DNA of 35,748 nucleotides, from contig BFEA01000364.1 of the NCBI GenBank assembly GCA_003427395.1, positions 34,906 to 70,653 on the forward strand, in the 5' to 3' direction. Below the pieces are notes generated by a model. It saw only the letters and a program-made list of their open reading frames with translations. It had not been told where the DNA came from and searched no databases. The position numbers were made by a program, and so were the translations under genes. Positions 10,692-21,114 of the stretch are shown piece by piece. Every line of letters starts with the position of its first letter. The stretch's first letter is position 1. The stretch comes from Chara braunii (Eukaryota > Streptophyta > Charophyceae > Charales > Characeae).

Positions 10692-10784
10692 ACGAAATCC
10701 ATAATTACTGGAAATACTTCCAATATGTGGAGAGAGTCTCTAGAAGATAGGCAACGGAAAAGAAGTGATGGAGAGAGAAAGAGA
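10597..10784 (+). repeat. (GA)n and (GAAA)n microsatellite after the gap
   Basis: (GA)n runs to about 10658 and (GAAA)n to about 10691. ATAATTACTGGAAATACTTCCAATAT then matches the end of the unit before the gap (about 10037-10062). Confidence 0.85.
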
Positions 10785-11480
10785 AAGTGCAAGGACAACG
10801 ATTGAGGCGAGAAAAAAATCCAAATTGCAATCATACAAAGATAGTCAGAAGTCTCATATTGAGCCAACGAGCAGAATTGCACTTGAAATCACCAATTTGC
10901 CGCCCAGCGCCCAGCTACCCCTAGTCCAACTACTGCAAGCCTATCTAAGTAGACAACAACCAGTCTCATCAGCATTGACGAAGTACATGAAGAATGTCGC
11001 CCAAAGCAGACCTTCAACACCTCCCTAAAACTTCCTCTCACTCGATCTCTTATCCCACATCTTCCCTACATTTCACAACCGCCGAAGGACCAGCATATCC
11101 AATACCATCAACCTTAGCCAGGTCGCCTGGCTATGGCGCTTGACTGTCCCTCATCAAGCAGCTTCAGCAACCGCTCGCCCAGTGCTGCTGCTCGCGCGCC
11201 AGTGCTTGCCAGCATGCGACACAGCAGCGTGGCCTCGTTGTGCTTCAGCACCCCAAATGACCCAAAGCCAGGACGCCACTCTACTTTATGCTCTGACTTA
11301 GACTTGCGGCTAGTCCCAGTCTACGTCAAACTCGTGCAGACCCAGTTTCAAGCTGCTTCCAAGGCCTGGTACCGTTAGTTAGGCCAATCAATTGCACGAT
11401 GTGGCTGAAGGGTTGTTTGCAAGGCCAGTTAACTGTGCGCCGTGGATGGAGGGTTCTTTGCCAGGGGTACTTGCAGGGGA
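10785..11480 (+). repeat. Dispersed ~690-bp direct repeat, copy 1
   Basis: It aligns with 21115-21790 in the same orientation. Shared blocks are GTGCAAGGACAA..GAGGCGAGAA, CAATCAYACAAAGATAG, CACAACCGC..AGGACCA and GGCCTGGTACCG..AGTTAGGCCA. Identity looks near 75 percent by eye with indels. Copy 1 has an extra tandem piece near 11380-11460. Both copies follow a CT/GA microsatellite. No protein recognised. Confidence 0.8.
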
Positions 11481-12219
11481 AGTGATGACCTACGTGGCCT
11501 TACTATCCTTAAGAAGATTGAATATTACTCTCATTGTAAGATGAAGGCTGCTTCCATCTGCTATTAGGTATTGACCAGAGCATAGGACTACAAACATAAC
11601 AATATCAAATACTCTCTTTGCTATGGTGCACCTTCTATCATGTCATCTGGCCATCTTTGCAGAGTCATGCACTGTCAGTTGGACGAGAAGTTGCAAGACA
11701 TCCTCGATCAGCATCCAATGGTTCTGCCTCACAAGACTCATCCACCATCCCGTTGTCAAAGATAATCCCCCTCCGCTTGAGATTTTTTGGAAGCTTCACC
11801 AGAAGTTCCACTCCATTCTTCAACACCTCCAACACATTGACATCAGAGCTTCGGAGGCATCTCATAGCTTTCGGCAAGATTTCTTCTGGCGGCTCCTATT
11901 ATTCAGTAGATCCACGAATCATCAGTGAATCTGCACCATCAACACCCTGTTGGTTGTTCCAATTACACGTGTGGACACACAGATTCAAACACACATGCAA
12001 CCTTTAGTTGTTACGTCGTGTCATGTGGTCGATACGGCAAATCATTGTTGAATCTGCATCATCAATAGTTTGTTGCTTGTTCACATTACTCGTGTTGTCC
12101 TGTCTCCACTTGCTCCTCGTATGGCCCAGATGTGTTGTTGACCTCTGGAAGCAATACAGGCGACCTTTGATTCTGGATCTGGTGTATGGCGTTGGTTGAC
12201 TGCCCTCATTGTAGTACAA
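11481..12219. other. Unassigned sequence between repeat and gene 3' end
   Basis: A minus-strand frame at 11665-11877 gives a protein-like 70-residue peptide (DVNVLEVLKNGVELLVKLPK) that I cannot assign; a plus-strand frame overlaps it. A ~57-bp segment is duplicated imperfectly (about 11920-11977 and 12048-12104, both with GAATCTGCAYCATCAA). This part would contain the 3' UTR of the minus-strand gene. Confidence 0.35.
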
Positions 12220-12355
12220 TCAGTAAGAGTGGATTCTTCTCTTCTTTAATGGTGGTCGGTCGGCAATCCTCTGAAGAGTAAACATGTTCTTCTTCTCATG
12301 ATCAATCTGGCAGATTACGAGGAGAAGAAAATTGAAGTGGTCCTTATTCTTAAAC
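12220..12355 (-). pseudogene. KDZ gene, last exon
   Basis: The acceptor TTTTTTGCCTCGCAG precedes 12355. The exon completes the split Arg codon AG|G left by the previous exon, then reads FKNKDHFNFLLLVICQ, the helix after the catalytic Glu in KDZ transposases, and ends RPPLKKRRIHSY before TGA at 12220. KKRR may be a nuclear localisation signal. Confidence 0.75.
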
Positions 12356-13209
12356 CTGCGAGGCAAAAAATGATCAAGCAAATTGTCATAGTACCAGTTT
12401 GAAGGGGACACTGCAACTAGCATTGATAATTGTAAGATTAGAAAACTGGCTACTACGTGGGCCACAGGGTTGCCTCGGTTGTTAAGGCGGCCCGACAGTG
12501 GAAGGACCAGGGAAAGTCGTATGCATAATAATAATAATAATAATAATAATAAAATATGCTATGGAAAAAAAAAGTGTACAACTTTTTCCAGAAAATGACG
12601 TGGAGATTACGAATGGTCGTTGGACTGGTTTGGGGGGCCTTCAAGGGTTGGCATGCAACAAGAGTGATATTCGAAAAAATACAGAGGGTTTCTCTGACCC
12701 TCTCACCACTCCTTCGTGCATCGATCCCCCTTTTCGGCAACACCCGAAGCCTCAGAAACTGGGTCAGATAGGCCGGTTCTGACTGGCCATACACATGTCC
12801 GACTGCTTGTATGGCCAGCCCGTATGTGACCCTCGTATGGCATATAAGAGACTACACAACCAGAGCGCGATGAGGGTGGGACCCGCCAGAGCGCAATGCT
12901 AGGGTGAGACTAAGAAAAACCCACAATGACTACATTTTTTCCCACGCGTCACCAAAGTGCAATGCTAGGGTGAGACCCAGAAAAACCCACAATGACTACA
13001 TTTTTTTTCCATGCGTGCGACCCGCCAGAGCACGATGCCAGCACGCAAGGCTAGCCCAGTGCAGCTAGCCGGTCAAGTGGTCCCTGACCACCATGGTAGC
13101 CTTGGTAAACATAATATATGTAACAAAAGGAAAGTGTTGAGTTAAATAATATAAATACATACAATGGAGAGTATGTATCAGTGATTGTGTAAGGAGAGTA
13201 AAGACATAC
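12356..13209. repeat. Last intron of the KDZ gene, with small tandem repeats
   Basis: It contains (AAT)n at 12524-12551 and a 66-bp tandem duplication beginning GCAATGCTAGGGTGAGAC at 12893 and 12959, next to copies of GACCCGCCAGAGC. Nothing coding is convincing. Confidence 0.65.
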
Positions 13210-13356
13210 CTCATGTTATGCTTGAATCTAGAGAACCACTTGAACCGCTGTTCACAATGGACATATTTGCTTTCTCGAGCTCCTCATATTTCTCCGGATT
13301 CACGTTGTTATGGCACCAATGACCCACATGGTTCAGCTTAAAATGAAAAGTATCAA
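13210..13356 (-). pseudogene. KDZ gene, exon with VDTFHF and the catalytic Glu motif
   Basis: The acceptor CTTGTGCAG precedes 13356. TT completes the G left by the previous exon to give Val, then VDTFHFKLNHVGHWCHNN follows, the conserved V-D-x-FH...H...WC stretch of KDZ proteins, and VNPEKYEEL. A one-base deletion near 13255 shifts the frame; the other frame reads CEQRFKWFSRFKHNMR, the KDZ motif holding the third catalytic acid (GAA at 13251-13253). The donor is ATGAG|GTATGT. Counting the lost base, the phase fits the next exon. Confidence 0.8.
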
Positions 13357-16054
13357 CTGCACAAGAAATACAAACATAGGTATAAAAATCAGCATAACTC
13401 CGCCTCATCCCCAAAAGTTTGCCAGCGGATTTGTTGTGTATTCAGCAAGCCCATTACAACCCAAAACTCAGATTTGAAAAGATATCAGCGGATGGTCCTC
13501 TACAAACCGGTCAGCGAATGCTCCTCTACTGTGTATTCGCCTCACACACACTGAAAATCATTCACAAAGCGAACCATACAGAGTGGTTTGTTTAGTTTTG
13601 TTTAAACAATTCACTACAACTAAATTCACACAATGGGAATCATTCACAAACAATAATGATAGAAAAATATGGCTCCTGTAAAAGAAGGATGGACGAGGGG
13701 ACAGAGAGCGAGCTAAGTAACCTAGATTACCATATCGAAAGTGATGTGGGCAGCAGTGAATGACTATCTGAGCAAACAAGAGCTAGACACAACAAATACG
13801 AAACTCGGGCAGGATCTAAGCGACAGTGGAAATCGGATTGCATAGTTAATAAAGGAGATAGTAGAGGAAAAAAGGAAGAAGAGGGTGGAGTCGGAGATGG
13901 CAAGGTAAAAAAACCATGGATGTTGACGCGAACATTGCCTCAGGTTAGAGCAGCGGTAAGAGGCAACTTCACCTGGAGCTTGGAGGGCCACCCCACTGAG
14001 GCAGGTGGTGCAGTTCAGTACAGGGCTGCTGCTGGAGCAAAGGATATTGAGATGAGCATGCCATGAGACAAAGCACTTGAGAGAACAACAGATCCACGGG
14101 AAAGAGAGGGCTCGGGTTAAAGCCCTAGAAATCCCAGAAGAACTCTACCCCGCACAGGAATCCTTGAGGGAGTTCAAAGGCATATTCAAGGTCTTGCCTC
14201 ATGCTGGAAATTATATTCTCCCAGGGAAGTTGAAATGTCATACAAGTCACTATTAGGCAGTATCCAGAGCCTGCACTCAAAAACATGAAACAACTCTACA
14301 AGGCACGTGACATCGATTTTGTCTTCTCTGACAACGCTAATGACCTGTCAGCCAACCAAAAGGTTGATTGGATAAGGGAGAAGCTGGAAGACTTTGCGGT
14401 TCGATATGGATGCAGCAAGGGGCAGGGTTGATACGTACAAAGTGCTACAATAACAAATGGGGAGGACGATCTCTATGTCAGATTTTCGGGATGGAGGCGA
14501 TGAAAGTTTATCCAATGGCACAAGGAGAAAGCTCAAGCGCCCCTGGCATATATAAATATGGAGGAATCAATTGTTACAGGGGATGGTAAGGTTGGAAACA
14601 TCATTGCTAAAAATCCAGTCTGGGTGGTAGTCAGGTTAAGTTCGTCTCCAAATAAACAGACAGAAGGTGAGAGGAATAATATCAATCAGATAGGGGTTAA
14701 TGACATACAGAAGAGCAGACTGTTGAAGGAGGCGGTTGCAAATCGGCTACCGGAGGGACTTGATCGTGACACGGCGCCAATGAGGATTGTGTGGGTGGTA
14801 TGGAAAAACCTACAGATAATGGCTTTATGCAGTGGGCAAGGTACATCCATGAACGCAAAGTCAGCTAAACGATTGATAACATAATCGAGCAAAAAAGCAA
14901 AGAAAACGTATGCTCCTCACTATTTTAGCAAGCTAGAGCAATCAATGAATTCAATCCCACCGGGCCATCAATTCAATCACTTCGAAGAAGAAGGGGCGCA
15001 ACAGATACGAGTACCAGCAATTCAGGGAACAAGAGATATAGATGACTCGGCTCGGGTGGGAAGAGAGAGCACGGAGGGAGCTCAGCTGTTGTTGGGACAT
15101 GTGGCATCTGGGCAGCCTCCGACCATAGTAACTGCAGGGGCAGCAGTTAGGGCGGGGGAAGGAACGGGCCAGGCTTCTGGTAGGATGAGGAGAAAAAACA
15201 TGGGAAGGAGGGTTGGATCACATGAAGAACATGTGGGAAGGAGTCAATGAAATCGGGGAGGCAGAGACACCCTAGAGAACACCCAAGTAGGACCCCTCCA
15301 GCCAGAACTGAGAAAGTGCAGTCGATGCAAACCACAATCCAAGAGAGGGATGCAGGTCTGCTACCTCCGGGCCTAGATTCAGGAGTTTAGTAGTAGGTGA
15401 GTTCCAGAGGAAGGGAGAAGTGAAAAAGGGTTGCATTGTAATGGGCTTGAGTTAAAATGCAGACATAAGGGTATGGCTCCGTATGGGAACTCGGGCTACA
15501 GAATAAGGCTAAAGATACGACCCTGTGACTTTTGATGTGCTGGATATGCGGCACTCACTGCACTAGTTTTATGAAGACTACTATTGGAGCATGTCTGGCC
15601 ATGGGATATGACTCCGATGCAAGACTATACACGATAGGCTACAACCATTTTCAATGAGCAAGGGCAGCAGGGAAAATGGGTAACGAGTGCAGGCTGAGGT
15701 GGTTTTCTGATGTAGTTCTCAAGGATCTCCAACGCCAAACGATCAAGCCCAGTTCAACATGAGGTGAGAAAGAGGTGTTGAATACTGTGTTGGACTCCTC
15801 AGTACACCCACCACTAAAAACGAACAGGGAGGAGGAATAGCAGTCGTTGACCCTGCAATTTAAGATAAATAATCCTTTAGAGTTTTGGCCAAGAACATGT
15901 TGCATGTGTGTGGCGCTAGAATCATCAGCCTGAGGTTGTCGAGCTGGAGGAATATACTTTTGGGGGAAGAGCCAATCATATGGGATAGGTGGGATAGGTG
16001 TGGAGCTGGAGGAATATCTTCTTTTTGTATGCTTATGATGAGAAAAAAACTTAC
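13357..16054. other. 2.7-kb intron of the KDZ gene
   Basis: It starts GTAAGT on the minus strand at 16054 and ends GTGCAG at 13357. It hosts a plus-strand coding relic (about 14240-15400). The rest, including an A/G-rich part near 13850-13910 and the stretch 15405-16054, has no recognisable content. The minus frame that reads on from 16055 into this intron lacks KDZ motifs. Confidence 0.6.
14240..15400 (+). pseudogene. Decayed plus-strand coding relic, unknown family
   Basis: One frame stays protein-like for over 1.1 kb. It reads ..KQLYKARDIDFVFSDNAND.., then ..MRIVWVVWKNLQIMALC.., a Gln/Gly/Arg-rich section, and a Cys motif KCSRCKPQ...VC near 15312-15360. Stops interrupt it near 14428, 14500, 14882 and 15248. 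A related reading in another frame (EIPEELYPAQESLREFKGIF) precedes it near 14127-14190. The most likely origin is a mobile element inserted in the intron. I cannot name the family. Confidence 0.4.
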
Positions 16055-16217
16055 CGACATGGTGAATCTTCTTGACATCAGTGAACTCTTTTGTTTTCAC
16101 AGTTGGATCCTTTTTTTTGTTATTCAATGCAAATCGGAGAAGATGACACATATCATCATACCCAATATACTTTGAAAATGGATGATTTGCAAAGAGTGTG
16201 AGAAGGTAATGATATAC
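16055..16217 (-). pseudogene. KDZ gene, exon with YDDMC
   Basis: A 90-bp intron (16218-16307, GTGAGT..GTGAAG) precedes it. It reads VYHYLLTLFANHPFSKY, then IGYDDMCHLLRFALN. The YDDxCHL pattern is the KDZ segment holding the second catalytic Asp (codons 16157-16155 and 16154-16152). It ends KKIHHV in phase 1, which the next exon completes as V-DTFHF. The donor is TCG|GTAAGT. Confidence 0.8.
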
Positions 16218-16307
16218 CTTCACAAAAACATAAATCGAAAACATTAACATTAAGTTATTAACAACTACATTAAGAGGAGCGATGAACCCTAAACGTTTAC
16301 AACTCAC

Positions 16308-16643
16308 CTGCGTACATGATTCATAAAGAACCATTTCCATTGGAGGAAACATGAAGCCGCACGACCAGAAGCAGTGCACAGAACCACACTTATTGCGTTT
16401 TTTCTCATCGATTTTTCTTGGTGTGCAAGTTGTCTTATCGAGCCTTGACGCCTTTTCTCTCTCTTTTATGTGCATTGGAAAATCATTCTCCAATGGCTCC
16501 CCTTCATAGAAGTCCATCGGCAACTCTGTGTCTTTGAACTTTCTCAGTATCTTTGCTCATGCAGCCCCCACAAATTCCTCCTCTTTACACCAAAGTGATT
16601 TGGAGAATGAAGTATCTTTCCACTTCACAAGGTACCAAAGTTT
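16308..16643 (-). pseudogene. KDZ gene, exon with second half of the chromodomain and start of the core
   Basis: The acceptor GTCTTGTAG precedes 16643; phase 0 in and out (112 codons). The first residues, KLWYLVKWKDTSF..SLWC, match the YLVKWKG...TWEP strand-turn of chromodomains, followed by the C-terminal helix AKILRKF. TGA at 16557-16559 interrupts the helix. Then come a charged linker (DFYEGEPLENDFPMHIKE) and KCGSVHCFWSCGFMFPPMEM..YESCTQ, the opening of the KDZ core. Confidence 0.8.
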
Positions 16644-16842
16644 CTACAAGACACAAATACAGATAAGTGTAAGTGAATGAGTTTTTTATAAATGTGCAGC
16701 AAAACACATCGAGGCAGTTAGGCATACGAATGAGCAGGTAGCATGACATGATAACAGCAGAAGATCAAGCACCATAGGAACCGATACACAGAGCAAGCAA
16801 CGAAGAGGATTATCTCGTAGATATGGACAGTACTTAATTTAC
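16644..16842. other. Intron splitting the chromodomain
   Basis: On the minus strand it begins GTAAATTAAG and ends GTCTTGTAG, 199 bp, phase 0. Nothing else is seen in it. Confidence 0.7.
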
Positions 16843-17220
16843 CTTGTTGAAAATCTTGGACTTAATGATACATTCTGCATCCTCAAAACCAATTGATGAT
16901 TTCAAGCGCGTACGAGATGCAATAGGTTCATCAATCTCAGTGCCTTGTTGACTTTCGCTGATGTCGGGTTTTGTCCGGCGTTTGGAGTTCGTTTTGTGGG
17001 CAGCACACCAGTCCGATTGATAAACCGGTGTCTGTGGACAACCTTTGACTATGGCACCTATCGCAGTGTGATACAAGTTGAAATCTTCATATGCACATCT
17101 GACACGACAAACTTTGAAGTGACCATCAACTTGACAATATCTTCCACACAGATATTCCTTGCAATCTTTTGGGTGGTTTTGGGCTTCTTCCAGTAAGTGG
17201 AACCAGAAAGGTTCTTGCGC
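16843..17220 (-). pseudogene. KDZ gene, exon with Cys-His knuckle and first half of the chromodomain
   Basis: The acceptor TTTTTCACAG precedes 17220; 126 codons, phase 0 in and out, no stop. It reads CKEYLCGRYCQVDGHFKVCR and GCPQTPVYQSDWCAAH, the Cys/His pattern found between CxC6 and the core in KDZ proteins. A polar linker follows, then SSIGFEDAECIIKSKIFNK, the first strand of a chromodomain that continues across the intron. The donor is AACAAG|GTAAAT. Confidence 0.8.
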
Positions 17221-18239
17221 CTGTGAAAAACCAAAACGAAGGAACATAATTACAAAGCCCACACCCATGGCCAATGGAGTTAGCACACAAACGTAGACCT
17301 AGACTCGGCAAACAGACAACATATGCACGTTCATGAAAGTTGACACATGCACTTAGAAAAACGTAAAAAAAATACAGCGCAATAGACCACGACTTGAAAT
17401 GATAAAAAAACCTAGGCTGGTCACCAGGCGACCCGGCTGGGGGAAGGTTGCCCGGGTACCCTCCCGGGCGGCCCGGGCCGAGCAGGGTCTCAGGCAGCCC
17501 CAACTCATAATAGCAAAAGAAATTAAAAAATTCAAAATTTTTAAAAAATTATGGAAAAAAGATATGTTGTGTAAATTGGTAAAATGATAAAATCGCAGTA
17601 CAAGCAACTTTTGGCTGACTGTCCCCTCGAAAATCCTTATTTATTTTAATATAAAAATAAATGAGGAGAAATGAGGTAAGATATACCATTTTAAACCCCT
17701 CTAGTCACTGTTTAGAGTAACTTTACACCCCCCAAACACCCTTGGGTGCCCCACCACCGAAATGAAAGGTAAGGCCAGATTCTGACTGCTTAGGCCGAAC
17801 GCAATCCTGCCCTGAAGTCATTTTTTTTTTTTGGTATCCTTCCCTCATTTTTGACCTGCCAGGTTTTGTCGAGTGATCCCCCCCGGCACAGCTGGCCCGA
17901 GCATGCCTGGTCGGGCGACGGCCCAGCTTGGCAAAAACTGAAGCTAGAGAATAGTTTGTACCCACATACACTTCCAATAGATATAGCACACAACACATGC
18001 ACGTTAGAGCTAGCTCACACATGCACTTAAAGAACACATTAACCTTCGCCAAAACAAACTAACAATTGAAATTCTCAGAAATATTGCACACTGCTGAGAA
18101 TTTTTTCATACCCGACTGTTGGCGCCCTTCTCTGGTCAGCTGCTGACCAGCCAACCGGTCGGCTGGTCAGCACCTACCCGTTCGGCGGTCGTCCACACCC
18201 GGCAAAATAAAAAATAAAAAAAATTGTTTGGGGAGTCCG

Positions 18240-18415
18240 GAACCCCGAATAACCCCACCAACATCCCCATACCTGCCCCCAACACCCCCAAACCACCCCC
18301 CAACACCCTCATACCCCCACCAATGCCCCCTATACCACCCCTATAACCCCCCATACCCCCCCTATACGCCCCCCGTAACCCCCCTCAACTGCCCCTTCAT
18401 CCCCAAAAAGTTTCT
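18240..18415. repeat. C-rich low-complexity tract, G-rich on minus strand
   Basis: Irregular ~12-18-bp units such as CCCCCAACACCCCC, ATACCCCC and CCACCCC. The minus strand has many GGG and GGGG runs spaced a few bases apart, a pattern able to form G-quadruplexes. The glycine-rich minus frame here is a by-product. Confidence 0.75.
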
Positions 18416-18440
18416 CAACGGATTTTGGCTGTACTCAGCA

Positions 18441-18445
<5 letters not shown>

Positions 18446-18506
<61 letters not shown>

Positions 18507-18795
18507 AAGAGAGAGCACGTGAGCAATTGATAGCACCAGTTCGTACTGTGAATCCATTGCATGAAGTGTGCTGCACCAGTTCATAGTATGTGAGACTCAG
18601 TGAGAGAGAGCGGCAGAGAGAGAAAGAGCGACAGAGAGAGAGAGAGCACGTGGCCAATTGGTAGCGTGAATCTGTTGCATGCGGCAAGCACGAGGCTCAT
18701 AGTAGAGAGAAAGAGAGAGCACAAAGCACGTAGCACAAAGCGCGTAGCACTGAAGCTCGAAGCAGAGAGAGAAAGAGAGAGAGAGAGAGAGAGCA
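18446..18795. repeat. (GA)n microsatellite cluster
   Basis: A long GA run (18446-18515) is followed by shorter GA blocks at 18600-18645, 18705-18718 and 18763-18793. The blocks are separated by related spacers containing GCACGTG/GCACGTA and TTGCATG. Confidence 0.85.
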
Positions 18796-19119
18796 ATAGG
18801 TAGGTTGTGTAGGGTACGTCCCGTAGGGTAGGTAGGTTCAGTAACGCAGGTAGGTGGTATAAGTAGTAGGGTACATCATATAGGGTAAGTCCAGTAGTGC
18901 GTGTACATCCTGTAGGTAGGTCGGTGAGGGCATGTATGCCCGGGAGTGCAAGTAAGCCGGGTTGGGTTGATCACGTAGGGCACGTGGGTCCCATGTCCAG
19001 GTAGGTCGCATAATCAGGTGATCGGCCTGCAATTTGGCAACAAAAAGATAAGGCAGCGAAAATTTGGAAGGTAAATGCTTTAGATTCAGGTAGGGTGTCA
19101 AACTGGTTGTGTCGATTAC

Positions 19120-19375
19120 CTGGGATAAAATTTTATCCAAAGGTAACGCATAATTGATATGAGGAAGTAGATGTGAAACATGAGACTGTAAGAACAATGC
19201 GACTCTCCACCTGCAGTATCCAGCTTCCAACCTTTGACGGTTGAGAGCATAACGATCAGTGTGCTTATGTCGGGAAATTTGTTTCCCCTGATCTTGCTCC
19301 CATGCAAACCTTGTCAACAGTTCTCTATCATTGTGAATGGTTTCAGCAGTTAGGAATCCTCCATGAGATTCATAC
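19120..19375 (-). pseudogene. KDZ gene, CxC6-like exon
   Basis: The acceptor TGATTTTGCAG precedes 19375 and the donor is CCCAG|GTAATC at 19120. The exon enters in phase 2, completing the Leu codon CT|G, and leaves in phase 0. It has no stop. It reads YESHGGFLTAETIHNDREL, then YALNRQRLEAGYCRWRVALF, resembling the helical N...R..L...W...FL part of CxC6 clusters in KDZ proteins. Confidence 0.65.
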
Positions 19376-19891
19376 CTGCAAAATCACATGCTGATGAACA
19401 TATCATTAAAGAACTTGTGTCTATGATAGCAGTTGTCTTGAAGTGAAAAACATAGCAAATAAGTATCTTGTTTGTACATCATCAAATTGAATTTCGATTA
19501 ATTATTATGTTAGGAATAAAAAGCATAGCAAATAAGTATGTTGTTTGTATATTTAAAAAATATAGGAGTAAACCAGACTATCATCAGCACAGGGAGGCAA
19601 ATAAACTTGTCAAATCGGTGAGCAGTCAGCCACAACAACAAACTTTCAGTTCATGGCTTCATCTGCAAATCTGTCAGCGCGAAAAAACATATTCACATAG
19701 GAATTAGATGAAAGACAACCCCCTAGTAATATGATCAACACTGCATACAGACAAGCACAAACTTTCAGTATTCGACAAAATTAAAGTCATAAAAATTAAG
19801 TAGAGAAGCGTACACCATGCAAGATGTGAACTTACATCCTTATTTCATATATTGAATTCGTTGAGTTACTTGAAAAAACAGATAAACTTAC
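19376..19891. other. Intron of the KDZ gene, 516 bp
   Basis: The minus strand begins GTAAGTTTATC and ends TGATTTTGCAG. The sequence is AT-rich with no repeat or coding content that I can see. Confidence 0.6.
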
Positions 19892-20526
19892 AGCAGTTGA
19901 TCATGCTGTCGAAGGAGAGTGACACTGATAATGGTTTCTTAGTTGACTTGAAACAATTCTTTGTGCTGTTTTGCCGAATCATACAGTTGTCGTGCACCAT
20001 TCTGAAACTCGTAGTACGAATGAGAATACTTGGTCAAACATTATGGGCAAATTTTCTCAAACAAGAGTCCTCTACAAGGCATTCCTTGCATGGGGTAAAA
20101 AAATGGCAGTTGTGGATTCTCCAAGAATGTAAGGGGCATATCACATTTGACACAAGTTTTGGCGGTTGAAAGTGATATAAATTCATAACCAATAGAATGC
20201 AATGCATAATCAACTTTAAGAACCGGATTGGCAAAAAGGTTATCATCATAGCATTGCAGTTTTGTCAGAACCGAAAAAACATCTTGCTCCTCATAATGGC
20301 ATGAAGAATCCCGTGAGTTCAGTGCATTACTTATGTATCAAAAACAATCGGGCATCTCTTTTAGAAATGCATTGTGTAAATGGATGGCAACAAAAGCATC
20401 AACCAATCTCATGGGGTAGATAACATCATTGATAGAAACGTTCTCCATGTATTAATGGATATATAAGATCAGGTTTTCGTTATAACATGAAACCAAAAAA
20501 TCATCAGTCCTTCTCTGAATGTATAC
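19892..20526 (-). pseudogene. KDZ gene, CxC5-like exon
   Basis: The acceptor TTCATGTTGCAG precedes 20526; phase 0 in, phase 2 out, 635 bp. The frame reads LVDAFVAIHLHNAFLKEMP, later AKTCVKCDMPLTFLENPQLP, then EKICP-stop-C and TKYSHSYYEFQNGARQLYD. CxxC followed much later by CPxC before an aromatic SYYEF run fits a CxC5-like cluster. Four stops are in frame: 20452-20454 (TAA), 20338-20340 (TGA), 20041-20043 (TAA, between the two Cys of CPxC) and 19939-19941 (TAA). Despite the stops the frame stays protein-like throughout, so decay is recent. Confidence 0.7.
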
Positions 20527-20863
20527 CTGCAACATGAAAAAATAGACAACAAAGAAAAAAACAGAAAACATTTATAAGTAACTTACAGTAAGTGATGTAA
20601 TAATTCGTCAAACAATAAAATCTGACATAGGAAGTGAACATATCAGCTAAAAAGGGCAATATCTTAACAAGGCATTAGCAGAAAAACCGAATAAAGTCAA
20701 GGAGAAAAGGTAGTCTAAAAAGAGAGAGACTCAATTATACATCACAATAAGATAGAACAAAAATGTGGGATCAAAAGGTAGGTAGATTAGGGGCAATTGA
20801 ATTCATGCAACAATAGTTGAATTATATATATCACCATCTGTATTGTGTTTTTCAACCAAAACC

Positions 20864-20869
<6 letters not shown>

Positions 20870-20926
<57 letters not shown>

Positions 20927-20946
20927 NCTCTCTCTCTCTCTCTCTA
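20870..20946. repeat. (CT)n microsatellite containing an ambiguous base
   Basis: A near-pure CT run with TTT interruptions and an N at 20927, so its length is not reliable. Confidence 0.9.
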
Positions 20947-21114
20947 TGTTTCTCATCTATTGATCTAAATACATGTATTTGCGCGTATTGATGCATATAT
21001 CTTTCTCTCTATCTATCAACACAACTCGCTATTTCTCTCTATCTATGTTCATCTAACTATTTATCTTTCCATCTATTCATCTGCGAATCCATCTATACAT
21101 TTGCATAATATTGG

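Larger units (their letters stand above)
17221..19119. other. 1.9-kb intron of the KDZ gene
   Basis: It holds GC-rich patches in AT-rich DNA (17408-17500 and 17870-17935, with CCCGGG and CTGGTC motifs related to the MITE-like ends at 26.0-26.6 kb), a C-rich tract (18240-18415), GA microsatellites (18446-18500 and pieces to 18793) and short GTAGG-type repeats at 18800-18960. Confidence 0.6.

Noticed and set aside
10142-10882. Long frames across the N gap
   Set aside because: They consist of translated Ns and GA/CT repeats.
13211-13414. A stand-alone 67-codon minus-strand CDS
   Set aside because: It starts upstream of the acceptor within the intron; only 13210-13356 is exon, and its last third is out of frame after a one-base deletion.
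15651-16523. A single 290-codon minus-strand CDS
   Set aside because: It is two exons read through two introns. The KDZ sense leaves this frame at 16055 (TCG|GTAAGT) and resumes at 13356 with VDTFHF in the right phase; the last third has no KDZ motif.
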